Source: Myxococcales bacterium (lineage in GTDB: Bacteria; Myxococcota_A; Polyangia; Palsa-1104). From it: a stretch of DNA of 64,000 nucleotides. The translations under genes were made by a program, and so were the position numbers. The notes below the pieces were generated by a model. That model was not told the DNA's origin. It did not search any database and was given only the letters and a program-made list of their open reading frames with translations. Below, in pieces: positions 30,067-40,400 of this stretch. The stretch lies in NCBI GenBank assembly GCA_028287105.1, contig JAQBQH010000380.1, forward strand, positions 1 through 64,000, given 5' to 3'. The number at the start of each line of letters is the position of its first letter. Positions within the stretch are counted from its first letter, which is position 1.

Positions 30067-31314
30067 GTGACCGAAATCGAACAGCTAGCCCGAGACGCGC
30101 GCGCCGCCGGCCGCCTCGTCGCCCGCGCCGGCGCCGAGCGACGCACCGCCGGGCTACACGCCATCGCCGACGCGGTCGACGCGCGCCACGCGGCCATCCT
30201 CGCGGCCAACGCCGAGGACCTCGCCGCTGCCGAGGCGAGCGGCCTGGCCAAGCCGATGCTCGACCGCCTGCTCCTCGACGAGAAGCGACTCCGCGGCATC
30301 TCCAAGGCGGTCCGCGAGATCGCGGCGCTGCCCGATCCGGTCGGACAGTCGGTCAAGGAATGGACCCGCCCGAACGGGCTGCGCATCGCCCGCCGCCGCA
30401 TCCCGCTCGGGGTCATCGCCATCATCTACGAGGCGCGCCCCAACGTGACCACCGACGCGGCCGCGCTCTGCCTGCGCGCCGGCAACGCCACCATCCTGCG
30501 TGGCGGCTCCGAGGCGTTCCGCTCCAACCGTGCCCTCATGGAGGCGGTCGCCGCCGGTCTCGAGGCCGCCCGGCTGCCGCCGGCAGCGGTGCAGCTCATG
30601 CCGACGACCGACCGCGCCGCCATGGCCGAGCTTCTGACCCGCGACGAGGAGATCGACCTCGTGATTCCGCGCGGGGGCGAGAACCTGATCCGGTTCGTCT
30701 CGGAGCACTCCCGGATCCCCGTAATCAAGCATTATCGCGGCAATTGTCACGTCTTCGTGGAGCGCACCGCCGACCCCGGCATGGCTCTTGAAATCTGCTA
30801 CAATTCGAAGGTGCCACGACCGGGCGTGTGCAACGCCGCGGAGACGATCCTGATAGACGAAGCGATCGCACATTCGTTCCTGCCGCAGCTGGCCGACCGC
30901 CTCGGGCGCGCCGGCGTCGAGCTGCGCGGTGACGACCGTGCGTGCGCCATCGTCCCGTCGCTGAAGAGCGCCACGCACGAAGATTTCGCTGCCGAGTTCC
31001 TCGACCTCATCTGCACGGTTGGCATCGTCGGCGGCGTTCCCGGCGCCGTCCGTCACATCGAGCGCTACGGCTCGTCCCATACCGAATCGATCGTCACGCG
31101 CGACCAGGAAGCGGCCAAGCGCTTTGTCGACGATATCGACAGCTCGTGCGTCATGGTCAACGCCTCGACCCGGTTCGCCGATGGCGGCGAGTTGGGACTC
31201 GGCGCGGAGATAGGAATTTCCACAACACGATTGCATGCCTACGGCCCAATGGGCGCCGAGGAGTTGACGACCACCAAGTTCGTGGTCATTGGAGAAGGAC
31301 AGGTTCGACAATAG
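30067..31314 (+). CDS. proA: Gamma-glutamyl phosphate reductase ProA
   Basis: NADPH-dependent reduction of glutamyl phosphate in proline synthesis. 415 residues from GTG 30067, matching E. coli ProA (417). Motifs: PLGVIAIIYEARPNVT, ILRGGSEAFRSN, VIPRGGENLI, the catalytic Cys in RPGVCNAAETILID, and the C-terminal RLHAYGPMGAEELTTTKFVV. Follows proB by 7 bases. Confidence 0.96.
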   Translation: MTEIEQLARDARAAGRLVARAGAERRTAGLHAIADAVDARHAAILAANAEDLAAAEASGLAKPMLDRLLLDEKRLRGISKAVREIAALPDPVGQSVKEWTRPNGLRIARRRIPLGVIAIIYEARPNVTTDAAALCLRAGNATILRGGSEAFRSNRALMEAVAAGLEAARLPPAAVQLMPTTDRAAMAELLTRDEEIDLVIPRGGENLIRFVSEHSRIPVIKHYRGNCHVFVERTADPGMALEICYNSKVPRPGVCNAAETILIDEAIAHSFLPQLADRLGRAGVELRGDDRACAIVPSLKSATHEDFAAEFLDLICTVGIVGGVPGAVRHIERYGSSHTESIVTRDQEAAKRFVDDIDSSCVMVNASTRFADGGELGLGAEIGISTTRLHAYGPMGAEELTTTKFVVIGEGQVRQ

Positions 31315-31342
31315 ATCCGAAACCTAGGAGGCTGAGACGGAT

Positions 31343-31732
31343 TTGAGAAGCAGAGAGTTGGCGATGGCGGCGATGGAGGCGGCGCTCGACAAGAAGGCGC
31401 TCGAGCCGGTGCTCCTCGACGTGAGCGAGCAATCTACCTACACCGATTACATCTTGGTGCTTTCGGGGCGCAGTGACCGCCATGTTCAAGCGGTCGCGGA
31501 TGCCGTTGCCGAGACACTCAAGAAGCAGCGCGGCGTGAGGCCGCTGGGCGTCGAGGGCAACCGCGACGGCCAATGGGCGCTGCTCGATTTCGGTGATCTG
31601 GTTGTTCACGTGTTCTACCACCCGATACGCGACTTCTACGACCTCGAGGGTCTGTGGATCGACGCGCCGCGGGTTCCCGTCGACGTGCCGCCGGACAGCC
31701 GGATCGCCGCCGACGAGATGTACGGCACGTAA
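31343..31732 (+). CDS. rsfS: Ribosomal silencing factor RsfS
   Basis: Binds uL14 and blocks subunit joining under nutrient limitation. 129 residues: LLDVSEQSTYTDYILVLSGRSDRHVQAVADAV, GVEGNRDGQWALLDFGDLVVHVF. TTG 31343 is chosen: it preserves the family N-terminus (SRELAMAAMEAALDKKA) and has an AGGAGG at 31326-31331. ATG 31364 would truncate the first helix. The pair rsfS-rlmH is conserved in many bacteria. Confidence 0.93.
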   Translation: MRSRELAMAAMEAALDKKALEPVLLDVSEQSTYTDYILVLSGRSDRHVQAVADAVAETLKKQRGVRPLGVEGNRDGQWALLDFGDLVVHVFYHPIRDFYDLEGLWIDAPRVPVDVPPDSRIAADEMYGT

Positions 31733-31753
31733 GCAGCTCGCTTTTTCCATATA

Positions 31754-32179
31754 GTGAAGCTCTCCATTCTCGCCGTCGGCAAGATGAAGGAGGCCTGGGT
31801 GCAGGAGGCCTCCGCCGAGTATGCGAAGCGCGTGCGCGGCAAGCTGCCGCTCGACCTCGTCGAGGTCAAAGACGACGCCGAGTTGGTGCGCAAGATCCCC
31901 CCTCGACACAAGCTGTGGGCGCTCGACGAGCGCGGCAAGGAGCTCACCTCCGAGGAGCTGGCCGCGACGCTCGCGCGCGTGATGAACGGCGGAGAGCACG
32001 GCATCAGCTTTCTCATCGGCGGCGCCGACGGGCTGCCGCGCGAGCTGGTCGGGCGCGCCGACTTCGTGTGGTCGCTGGGGCGGCTGACGTTGCCACATCG
32101 GCTCGCTCGAATTATTGTCCTGGAACAGCTCTACCGTGCGCTCAGTATCCTGCGCGGGGAGCCCTATCACAGGGCCTAG
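31754..32179 (+). CDS. rlmH: 23S rRNA pseudouridine-1915 N3-methyltransferase RlmH
   Basis: SPOUT methyltransferase, 141 residues from GTG 31754: KLSILAVGKMKEAW, WALDERGKELTSEELA, FLIGGADGLPRELV, and the knot-forming RIIVLEQLYRALSILRGEPYHRA. Length is close to the usual 155. Follows rsfS by 21 bases; gpmI starts 2 bases after the stop. Confidence 0.95.
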   Translation: MKLSILAVGKMKEAWVQEASAEYAKRVRGKLPLDLVEVKDDAELVRKIPPRHKLWALDERGKELTSEELAATLARVMNGGEHGISFLIGGADGLPRELVGRADFVWSLGRLTLPHRLARIIVLEQLYRALSILRGEPYHRA

Positions 32180-32181
32180 CC

Positions 32182-33720
32182 ATGACCGTAAAGCGCACCG
32201 TGCTCATCGTTCTCGACGGCTTCGGCGAGCGCCCCGACAAGGACGGCAACGCCATCCGGCTCGCGCGCACGCCCGCGTTCGACGCCCTCTATCGCGAGTT
32301 CCCGCACACGCTCATCAACACGTCGGGGCTGGCGGTGGGACTCCCCGAGGGTCAGATGGGCAACAGCGAAGTCGGCCACATGAACATGGGCTCGGGCCGC
32401 ATCGTGTATCAGGAGCTGACCCGCATCAACAAGTCGATCAGCGACGGTGATTTCTTTGCGAACCCGGCGCTGTGCGAGGCCATCGATCGATCGAAGGCGG
32501 CCGGCAAGGCGCTGCACCTCATGGGGCTGACGAGCCCGGGCGGCGTGCATTCGTCCCTCGAGCATGCCTACGCGCTCGTGGAGCTGGCCAAGCGGCGTGG
32601 CCAGACGCGGGTCTACTGGCACGCGTTTCTCGACGGGCGTGACACGCCGCCCAAGAGCGGCGCCGGGTACCTGCGCGACGTCCAGGCGGAGCTCGCGAAG
32701 ATCGGCGTCGGGCGCATCGCCACCGTCGTCGGGCGCTACTGGGCCATGGACCGCGACAACCGCTGGGACCGCGTCGAGAAGGGCTATCGCCTCCTGACGC
32801 GCGGCGAAGGCGAGCGCGTGGCCGACCCGGTCGCGGCGGTGACCGCGCGCTATGCCGCGGGCGAGACCGACGAGTTCATCAAGCCCATCCTCGTCGACGA
32901 CGGGGCCGAGGGGGCGCCGACAATCGGCGACGGCGACAGCGTGATCTTCTTCAACTTCCGCGCCGATCGTGCGCGCGAGCTGACGCGGGCCTTCACGTTC
33001 GCGTCGTTCGACGGCTTCGATCGCGGACCGCGCCTGAACCTGGGCGCGTACGTCTGCATGACCCAGTACGACGGGTCGTTCGGCCTGCCGGTGGCGTACC
33101 CGCCGCAGTCGCTGAAGATGATCCTCGGCGAGTACCTCGCCAATCAGGGGCTGGCGCAGTTCCGCACCGCCGAGACCGAAAAGTACGCGCACGTGACCTT
33201 CTTCTTCAACGGCGGGCGCGAGGAGCCGTTCGCGCGCGAGGAGCGGCGGCTGGTGCCGTCGCCGAAGGACGTGGCCACCTACGATCTCAAGCCGGCGATG
33301 CATGCCGAGGATGTCGCCGACGGCGTCTGCCGCGCCATCGCCGCCGAAGCGTACGCATTCGTGCTGGTGAACTTCGCCAACCCGGACATGGTCGGGCATA
33401 CCGGGGTGCTGCCGGCGGCGATCTTGGCCATCGATACGATCGATCACTGCATCGGGCGGATCATCGCGGAGGCGCGGGCGCACGACACAGCGGTCGTGAT
33501 CACGGCCGACCACGGCAACTGCGAGACGATGCTCGACGAGAACGGGCACCCGCATACGGCGCATACGACCAATCCGGTGCCGTTCATCGTCGTCGACGAG
33601 CGGCAGAAGGGGCACGCGCTGGCGACGGATGGGCGGCTGTGTGACGTGGCGCCGACGGTGCTGGCGCTGATGGGCCTCGGGCAGCCGCCCGAGATGGAAG
33701 GCCACTCCCTCCTCCGCTGA
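32182..33720 (+). CDS. gpmI: 2,3-bisphosphoglycerate-independent phosphoglycerate mutase GpmI
   Basis: Mn-dependent interconversion of 3- and 2-phosphoglycerate. 512 residues, normal length: VLIVLDGFGERPDKDGNAI (Asp12), phosphoserine loop GNSEVGHMNMG (Ser62), LGLTSPGGVHS-like LMGLTSPGGVHSS, FLDGRDTPPKSG, NFRADRAREL, DMVGHTG and ITADHGNCE. The 84 bases after the stop are T-rich with several T-runs and hold no gene; they probably contain its terminator and the comF promoter. Confidence 0.96.
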   Translation: MTVKRTVLIVLDGFGERPDKDGNAIRLARTPAFDALYREFPHTLINTSGLAVGLPEGQMGNSEVGHMNMGSGRIVYQELTRINKSISDGDFFANPALCEAIDRSKAAGKALHLMGLTSPGGVHSSLEHAYALVELAKRRGQTRVYWHAFLDGRDTPPKSGAGYLRDVQAELAKIGVGRIATVVGRYWAMDRDNRWDRVEKGYRLLTRGEGERVADPVAAVTARYAAGETDEFIKPILVDDGAEGAPTIGDGDSVIFFNFRADRARELTRAFTFASFDGFDRGPRLNLGAYVCMTQYDGSFGLPVAYPPQSLKMILGEYLANQGLAQFRTAETEKYAHVTFFFNGGREEPFAREERRLVPSPKDVATYDLKPAMHAEDVADGVCRAIAAEAYAFVLVNFANPDMVGHTGVLPAAILAIDTIDHCIGRIIAEARAHDTAVVITADHGNCETMLDENGHPHTAHTTNPVPFIVVDERQKGHALATDGRLCDVAPTVLALMGLGQPPEMEGHSLLR

Positions 33721-33804
33721 TCGTTTTCCGCGGCGTGTTTTTTCGCGCGCTCTTTTTATTTAGAAACCCACGCAACTTTTTCGGCCGTCTGCCGATGAGT
33801 TCTT
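33721..33804. other. T-rich intergenic stretch between gpmI and the comF-like gene
   Basis: An unusually AT-rich island for this genome, with T5-T6 runs. No clear stem precedes the T-runs, so I cannot assign a canonical terminator, and no consensus promoter pair could be settled. Confidence 0.4.
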
Positions 33805-34581
33805 ATGTTCGAAAAATTGAATCGCACGCCAGGGCTCGGCGTGCGCCTCATGCAGGCGGCGCTGGCGCTCATCTATCCGGCTCGGTGCATCGCGTGCGAT
33901 CAAATCGTCGACGACGACTTGATCTTTTGCGCGCCGTGCGCGGCGACGCTGGTGCCGAATGACAGCGCCTGTCCGCGTTGCGCGCTGCCGTCGCCGATCG
34001 TGCTCGAGCGGCCGCCGCCCTGCGTCGGCTGCCTGACCAGGCCGCACCGGTTTCGCGGAGCGCTGGCCGCATACGAGTTTGGCGGCGCGCTGGCGGAGGC
34101 GATCCGGCGCATGAAGTGGGCGCACATGCCGGAGCTGGCGCCCCAGCTCGGGCTGCTGCTCGACGAGGCGCTGGCGCAAGCGCCGCCCGAGTATGCGGAC
34201 GTCGACGTCATCGTGCCGGTGCCGCTGCACAAGCGGCGGCTGCGTCTGCGCGAGTTCAATCAGGCCGCGGAGCTGGCGGCGGCCATGCGCGAGGCGGCGC
34301 GTGCGCGCGAGGCGACGATCGCGCGGGTGCCGATCGAGCTGCGCGCGCTGCGACGGCTGCGCGACACGCCGCCGCAGACCGGGCTCGATGCGGCGGCGCG
34401 GCGGCGCAATGTGTTCGATGCCTTCGTCGTGCGCGATGCCTCGCGGATTCACGGCCGCCGGGTGCTGCTCGTCGACGACGTGTTGACCACCGGCGCCACC
34501 GCCGACGCGTGCGCCAGCGCGCTCGAGCGGGCCGGCGCCGCCGAAGTCCTCGTCTTGACTCTGGGGAGGGCGGTGACATGA
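33805..34581 (+). CDS. ComF-family phosphoribosyltransferase-like protein
   Basis: 258 residues. N-terminal zinc module with four paired cysteines (CIAC, CAPC, CPRC, CVGC between about 28 and 75). The C-terminal PRTase domain ends in the PRPP motif VLLVDDVLTTGATADAC. Family motif IVPVPLHKRRLRLREFNQAAELA is intact. In naturally competent bacteria ComF acts in DNA uptake; in others the role is unknown. smpB follows after 12 bases. Confidence 0.92.
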   Translation: MFEKLNRTPGLGVRLMQAALALIYPARCIACDQIVDDDLIFCAPCAATLVPNDSACPRCALPSPIVLERPPPCVGCLTRPHRFRGALAAYEFGGALAEAIRRMKWAHMPELAPQLGLLLDEALAQAPPEYADVDVIVPVPLHKRRLRLREFNQAAELAAAMREAARAREATIARVPIELRALRRLRDTPPQTGLDAAARRRNVFDAFVVRDASRIHGRRVLLVDDVLTTGATADACASALERAGAAEVLVLTLGRAVT

Positions 34582-34593
34582 TGACGCGCTCGC

Positions 34594-35070
34594 ATGGCCA
34601 GCGACGGCAAATCGAAGGACGACGAGGTCAAGGTGCTGTTGCGCAACAAGCGCGCGCGCCACGACTACTTCGTCGAGCGCACGATCGAAGCGGGCCTGGT
34701 GCTCCAGGGTTCCGAGGTGAAGTCGTTGCGCGAGGCCAGGGCGGTGATGAGCGACGCCTACGCCATGGTCAACAACGGCGAGGCTTGGCTGGTCAACTTG
34801 CAGGTGACCGAGTACCCCTGGGCCAACCACTGGAACCACGCGCCCAAGCGCGATCGCAAGCTGCTCCTGCACCGCAAGGAGATCGAGAAGCTCGACGAGG
34901 CGGCGAGCCAGGCCGGCTATACGCTGCTGCCGCTCGAGGTCTACCTGAAGAATGGGCGGATCAAGGTCCTGCTCGGCGTGTGCAAGGGCAAGAAACAGTA
35001 CGACAAGCGTCAGGACCAGAAGAAGAAAGACGCTCAGCGGGACATCGAGGCAGCGCTCCGCCGTCGCTGA
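34594..35070 (+). CDS. smpB: SsrA-binding protein SmpB
   Basis: Partner of tmRNA in trans-translation. 158 residues: LLRNKRARHDYFVERTIEAGLVLQGSEVKSLR (start of the OB fold), AYAMVNNGEAWLVN, HWNHAPKRDRKLLLHRKEI and the Lys/Arg-rich C-terminal tail (GVCKGKKQYDKRQDQKKKDAQRDIEAALRRR) that inserts into the mRNA channel. No tmRNA gene was found adjacent or elsewhere in the window. Confidence 0.96.
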   Translation: MASDGKSKDDEVKVLLRNKRARHDYFVERTIEAGLVLQGSEVKSLREARAVMSDAYAMVNNGEAWLVNLQVTEYPWANHWNHAPKRDRKLLLHRKEIEKLDEAASQAGYTLLPLEVYLKNGRIKVLLGVCKGKKQYDKRQDQKKKDAQRDIEAALRRR

Positions 35071-35095
35071 CACGGCACATCCATTGCTCGGTTCC

Positions 35096-35320
35096 ATGTA
35101 TATGGAATACGGACGCGACCACGACGAGAGAGAGCAGAAGTTCGGCACCCGCATCGACGAAGAGCTCAGCCGCGGCAGCGGTGACGAGGTCGAGGAGCTC
35201 GACCGACGCGCCAAGTCGACCGACCCGGCCCCGACGAAGAAAGCGCAAGAGGAAGAGCGCGCTCGTCACGCGCGTGAGGGTACGACCGGCGGCAACGTCG
35301 GCCCCAAGCTGCGCCCGTAA
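35096..35320 (+). CDS. Small, highly charged hypothetical protein
   Basis: 74 residues, almost wholly Glu/Arg/Asp/Lys with no hydrophobic core (EELSRGSGDEVEELDRRAK; AQEEERARHAREG). Starts MYMEYGRDHDERE. Probably disordered. Supported by an open frame filling the gap after smpB and by GC-biased third positions. No family and no good ribosome binding site. Confidence 0.5.
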   Translation: MYMEYGRDHDEREQKFGTRIDEELSRGSGDEVEELDRRAKSTDPAPTKKAQEEERARHAREGTTGGNVGPKLRP

Positions 35321-35370
35321 TCAGATTGCCGCACCGCTGCCGTGCGTTTCCTCCCTGAATGGAGGTTCGC

Positions 35371-35613
35371 ATGAGACGCATTCGCAAGCTGCTCAACTGC
35401 ACGACGTCCGAGGCCCTCGCGACGATCGGCGGCAAGGACTTCGAGCGTTGGGATCGCGGCATTCGTCTGCGCCTCGCGCACATCCAGCGCGACAACGGCA
35501 CCCGGCGCGGCGATCACCGCATCACGTCGACGTCGTTCTGCCCGGCGGCGTCGCTGATCACGCTGACGGTGAAGCCGCACCCGGTCAAGGGCGCGGCCTC
35601 CCATCAGACGTAA
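35371..35613 (+). CDS. Small basic hypothetical protein
   Basis: 80 residues. A perfect GGAGG at 35361-35365 sits 5 bases before ATG 35371, which decides this start over ATG 35359. Sequence is basic (MRRIRKLLN, KDFERWDRGIRLRLAHIQRDNG) and then beta-like (TSTSFCPAASLITLTVKPHP). No family recognised. Confidence 0.6.
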   Translation: MRRIRKLLNCTTSEALATIGGKDFERWDRGIRLRLAHIQRDNGTRRGDHRITSTSFCPAASLITLTVKPHPVKGAASHQT

Positions 35614-35642
35614 TCAGTCGTCGCTGCGCCGAAGCGCCGAGC

Positions 35643-36296
35643 TCAGGCTTCGCGCTTCCTCTTCAAGCCGCGCTGCACGCCGCGCAAGAAGCCGAGGCCC
35701 GCGGCGGGAATCTTGCCGAGCTGCTTGGCGACACCAATCATCTGCAGCGGCAACGCCAGCAGGCGGCCGAGGTGCGGCATCACGCGCGAGCTGATGCTTC
35801 CCTGCGTCGGCAGCTCCGTCAGCGGCATCGGAGCCAGCGTCTGGAGCGGCACGTCGAATCGCGGACGGCCCTGCTGCAGCTCCGCCATCGTCGACGTCAT
35901 TTCCTGACCGAGCGCCTCGAGCTGATCGGCGTCGAACAGCGTCCGCACCTTCGGGAAGAGCTCCTCGCGCTCTTCCTTGACGTGGTGCTGCACCTCTTCC
36001 TTGAGCTCGCGCAAGAGCTCGAGGAACTTGGCGCTCGCCGACGGCAGCGCCATGCAGATCGAAAGCTTGCGCTTGATCCCGACATGCTCTTCGGTCGAGT
36101 GCTCGAGGATCTCGTCGGTCTTGGCCGCCTTCACCGCCGGATAGAAGTGAAGCTCTTCAATCGACGCGTGGATCGCGAGCATGTCCGCCAGATCGTCGAA
36201 GAGCTTGCCACGCGCCTTGCCGCTGGCGCTCTCGATGCGCGCGAAGAGATCATCGACGTCGCGGTGCTGCGTTTCGAGCAATTCGATGGCGTTCAT
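35643..36296 (-). CDS. Hemerythrin HHE cation-binding domain protein
   Basis: 217 residues. Four-helix HHE domain (1-125) with candidate diiron ligands His11, His43, Glu47, His71, His104/105 and Glu109 (AIHASIEELHFYPAV; VQHHVKEEREELFP). The C-terminal 90 residues are Pro/Leu-rich, ending in a basic tail (GVQRGLKRKREA). The ATG 36296 has GAGGAGG 9 bases upstream. Likely O2, NO or iron sensing/binding in the cytoplasm. Divergent from the membrane protein gene. Confidence 0.9.
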   Translation of the reverse strand: MNAIELLETQHRDVDDLFARIESASGKARGKLFDDLADMLAIHASIEELHFYPAVKAAKTDEILEHSTEEHVGIKRKLSICMALPSASAKFLELLRELKEEVQHHVKEEREELFPKVRTLFDADQLEALGQEMTSTMAELQQGRPRFDVPLQTLAPMPLTELPTQGSISSRVMPHLGRLLALPLQMIGVAKQLGKIPAAGLGFLRGVQRGLKRKREA

Positions 36297-36378
36297 GTAT
36301 TTGAATCCTCCTCGCCTGAAGAAGTGCAAAGGCCAGGCCGCCCGCGCGGAGGCGCGGCGCTTGCTTCTCCCCTTGGGC

Positions 36379-37440
36379 ATGGCGATTTTGCAAGCGCTGT
36401 TGACCTTGATTTCCCGATCAGCGGGAAAAATCCTCAACGCGATCTTCGGCTGGGCCGTCCGCGCGCTCTTTGGTCAGCCATCCCCGAAGGAACAGCCGTT
36501 TCTCACGGGCGTTGTGGCCGCGGCTGCGGCCTGGCCGATCCTTCTGCTCGGCGTCGCCTTCCCGAAAGTGGCGGCGCTGTTGGTGGCGTTCGTCCCATTC
36601 CACAATCGCGCCCCCGGATGGGTGATTCGCGTCATCTGGCTGGCGCTCGCCCTGTTCGTCCCGATGATCGTCGGTCTCGTGGTCGCGTCCAAGGCGCCGG
36701 AAGGCAGCCTCCGAGAGCCGACCTGGAAAAGAGTCGCGCGCGGCTGGCCGATCACGATCGGCCTGGCGGCTTCGTTCCTCGTCATGTTCGTGACCGTGCC
36801 TGGGCTGAAGATCGCGTCGATTGTGCGGAAGCGGCGGCAGGAGCAGGTGCCGCTGGTGACGCACTCGTCGATCTATCACGAGGTCGCGCGCGTCATCGTC
36901 GAGACACTCGGCCGCCACGGGATCGAGCTGCGGCGCGCCAAGCCGGGCTGGTGGATCACGGTGCCGACGACGATCCTACTGAAGCTCGGCGGCGACGCGT
37001 TCCGCGGCTACGTGCCGGACAAGCTGGAGTACTTCCGCCAGGGGCCGCTCGAGGCCGCGCTCTATCCCTCGGGACTCCTCCTGCGCGGACCGAAACAGCT
37101 GGTGGCGCGTGCGCACGGGCTGGTGTCGGAGGCGCTGACCCATACGGAGGCGCTGCAGACCCTCGACGCCAATGCGCAGATTCTCGAGAAGCGCATCCAC
37201 AGCCTGTGGGCGCTGTTCGACCGCGATCCGGTGGGCAACGTCGGCTCCGACGAGATGCGTGCCGCGGTCGATCACCTCGCGCACGAGCTCACCGAGGTGG
37301 ACATTCCGTACGAGGATTGGCAGATCATCTATCGCGAGCTCCTGCAGCTCGATCGCGAAGTGATGGGACAGGGGCAGCTGCTCGACGCCCGCCGGACCGT
37401 CTACTCCATGCACCAGGCGGCACATCCCGACGTTCACTAG
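36379..37440 (+). CDS. Membrane protein of unknown function
   Basis: 353 residues. About four transmembrane segments in the first 150 residues (FLTGVVAAAAAWPILLLG, VAALLVAFVPF, WVIRVIWLALALFVPMIVGLVV, WPITIGLAASFLVMFVTV), then a soluble C-terminal domain with a WWITVPTTILLKLGG segment and amphipathic helices. ATG 36379 chosen; an in-frame ATG at 36295 would overlap the divergent hemerythrin start. I recognise no family. Confidence 0.75.
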   Translation: MAILQALLTLISRSAGKILNAIFGWAVRALFGQPSPKEQPFLTGVVAAAAAWPILLLGVAFPKVAALLVAFVPFHNRAPGWVIRVIWLALALFVPMIVGLVVASKAPEGSLREPTWKRVARGWPITIGLAASFLVMFVTVPGLKIASIVRKRRQEQVPLVTHSSIYHEVARVIVETLGRHGIELRRAKPGWWITVPTTILLKLGGDAFRGYVPDKLEYFRQGPLEAALYPSGLLLRGPKQLVARAHGLVSEALTHTEALQTLDANAQILEKRIHSLWALFDRDPVGNVGSDEMRAAVDHLAHELTEVDIPYEDWQIIYRELLQLDREVMGQGQLLDARRTVYSMHQAAHPDVH

Positions 37441-37463
37441 CGCGAAGGCGGAGGAGCGGTCCG

Positions 37464-40400
37464 CTACGCGCCGTCGCGGAGGATGTGCAGGAAGGCGACC
37501 ATCGCGTCGGCACGGCCCACGAACGCACGTGCCACGCGAGCGGTCAGACGCGCCGCCGGCGTACCCTTCTCGGCGACGTCGTTGAGCGCCTGTTGGGCGG
37601 CAGTGCCGCGCGGACCGTCGGCCTGTCGCGCGAGCGCCAGGCCCGCGGCGTAGCGGACATCGGCGTCGGTCTCGTCACCGAGACGTGCGACGAGCTGGTC
37701 GGTCGGCAGATCGGCCCACGCCATGCCCAGACCCGCGACCGCCGCTTCGCGCACGTCGCGCGACGAATCGCCGAGCGCCCGCATCAAGAGGCCCGCGGCG
37801 TCCTTACCCATGCGCGACAATCCGCGCACGGCGGCCACGCGTACGCGCTCGCTGCCGTCGCCGAGCGCAGCATCGAGGGTCTTCTCCGCGACCGGTCCGC
37901 CGACCTGACCGATCGCTTCCAACGCCGCGGGACGCACGTCGGGGTCGGGGCTGCCGGCGGCCTGCGCGAGCGCCGTCGCCGCCTTGGCACCGACGAGACC
38001 CTTGACCGCGGCAACCCTCACCGCCGCGTCACGATCGCCGAGAGCACCGACGAGCGACGCGATGTTGGCGGCGCCGAGGCCGCCCGCGTATTCGGCGGCC
38101 GCACGTCGCACGCCCGGATCGGGATCGGCGAGCGCCGCGCGCACCGCACCGGCGGCACCGACGGCACCAGCGGTCGTCGCGATGTCGATCTTGTCGGAAG
38201 ATCCGCCGCTGGCGAACTGCGCCAACAGCACCTTGTCGAGATCGGCCGCGCCGGGCCCGATCTCGCGAGCGGCGTGACGCGCAGCCGCGCGCACCGAGGA
38301 ATCTTTATCGCCGACGAGCTGCGCGAGCGCCCCACCGGCTTCCTTGCCGGCGGAGCCGAGGGCGCCCATCGCCGCTGCCGCCTCGGCGCGGACCGACGGG
38401 TCGGCGTCGCCGGCGAACGAGGCCAGGGCGCGCGCCGCCTGCGAGCCGAGCGGCCCTTTGCCGGCGCGACCGAGCGCACCGGCTGCGCGCTTGCGGGTGG
38501 CTGCATCCGGATCGTGTCCCGCCGCCTTGAGCGCCGCGATCGCTTCCTTGCCGCCGTGCGCCAGCACGTCGCCGAGCGCTCCGGCGGCATCGGCGCGCAC
38601 ATCGGCCACCTTGTCGTGCATGAGCCGGCCGAGGGCGCCTGCGGCGAGCGCCGGCTTGGCCTCCGCCAGGCGGCCGAGCGCATCGATCGCGGCCTTGCGC
38701 GTCGACGGCCGAGCGCCCTTGACCGTGGTCTCCAGCGCCTGCGCCGCCTGCGCCACGCCGAGCTTGGTCGCCTGCGCACCGATGGTCTCGACGGCCGCCT
38801 TCTCCACTTCGGTGCCGCCGCCCTTCGCCTCTTTGATCAAGAGCGGCAGCGCTTCGCGTCCCAATACCGGCAACGACCGCACCGCCTCGGCGTGCACTTC
38901 GGTGGCGCTGTCGTAGGCCAGCACCTTGAGCTGCTTCGGCGTCTCGACCGTCTTCGGCAAGAGCCCGATCGTCGCTGCGGCAGCGGCGCGCATCTCCTTC
39001 GGACCCTTCATCGCCTCGACGACCTTGGCCTGCGCCTCTTCGGGCTTGGCGCGGGCCAGAAGCGGCATGGCCATCGCCATCACGCGATTGCCGCCCTGGA
39101 TGGCCGACAGCGCGTCGGGGGTCTTCGGCCGGCGGCGCAACATGCGCAGCGCGTCGAGCCGCGTTTCGTCGGGCGCCTTGACGTCGAGCGCCACCTGCGT
39201 CACCGCCTGCTCGGCCGCTTCCGCCGAGGGGCCGCTCCCATCCATGAGGCGCGACAGGATCTGCGTTGCCTCGGCACGCGCCGGTCCCAGCATGGCGCGC
39301 CCGAGGGCCGTGGCCGCACCGGGCGTGCGCGCGGTCTGCGCGCCGATCGCTTCGAGCGCATTGCGCCGCACCACCGGATCGCCCGTCTGCGAGAGGGCAC
39401 CAGCGAGAAGCGGCGCCGCCAGCTCGTCCGGCAGCTTCTGAATGGCGTCGAGCGCCAACGCGCGCACCGAGGCGGATCCGTCCTTGAGCGCCGCCGACAA
39501 CAGTGGCGCGCCCGTTCCGGCCTGGCGACGCTCGAGCGCCGCCGCCGCCTGCACCGCGCGACGCCGCACGTCCTCGGACGGATCGGCCAGCGCCTTTTGC
39601 AGCAGCGCCAGCGTCTCCGGTCCTCCCTTGGCCGCGCCAGCGAGCGCCTCGACGACAGCGGGCCGCAGCGACGAATCTTCGTAGGCGTCGGCGAGCAGCT
39701 TGACGTCGCCTTCGACGATGAGCGACATCACCGCGCGAGGCAGCGGGCGCAGCGCACCGACGAGGCGGCGGAGCCAGTCGTCGCCCGAGCGTGGACCCAC
39801 GCCCTGAGGCACGCCGCCGGCGAGGGCCGCACGCGCGAAGCCGGAGTCGGCGATGATGGCGCCGAAGCGGGGGCTATGCGGCAGAAAGCCGAGCGCCATC
39901 GCCGGCCGACCGAGCCGCACCACCACGCCGGCGCCAGGATCGGGTGCCGCGTCGAAGAAGTAGTTGCGCCCGTAGCTCGAGTAGAGCGCGAGCAGCGCAA
40001 TCACGGGCACCGCCAGGAGCGCGCCGGTGACCGCCCAGCCGAGCTGCTTCGAGCGGCGGACCAGCGCCTCCTCTTCGTGGCCGAGCGCGCCGGCGAAGCG
40101 TTGCACCTCGCGCACCTGACCGATCGACAGGAGCGAGTTGGCTTCCATCTTCTCCCGCATGAGCAGCCGCGCCGCCACGCCACGTCCGCGCGCTTCGCCC
40201 GTATAGGCGCGCGCATGCGGTCGCGCCCACTCGCTCGCCATCGTCCAGCCGCCGTCGACCGCGCGCACCAGATGCTCGGCGCGCAGGTCGTCGACCAGCT
40301 TCTTCGCCTGGCTGTCGCTGACGTCGGCGGCGCGGGCGATCTGATCGAGCGTCGCCACTCCGCGCTCCGGCAAGGCTGCGATCTCCGCGAGCGCTCGCGC

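Noticed and set aside
33721-33804. Rho-independent terminator after gpmI
   Set aside because: T-runs are present but I could not find a stable GC stem directly before them.
34594-35370. tmRNA gene next to smpB
   Set aside because: The region after smpB shows no tRNA-like ends and no tag reading frame; none was found elsewhere in the window.
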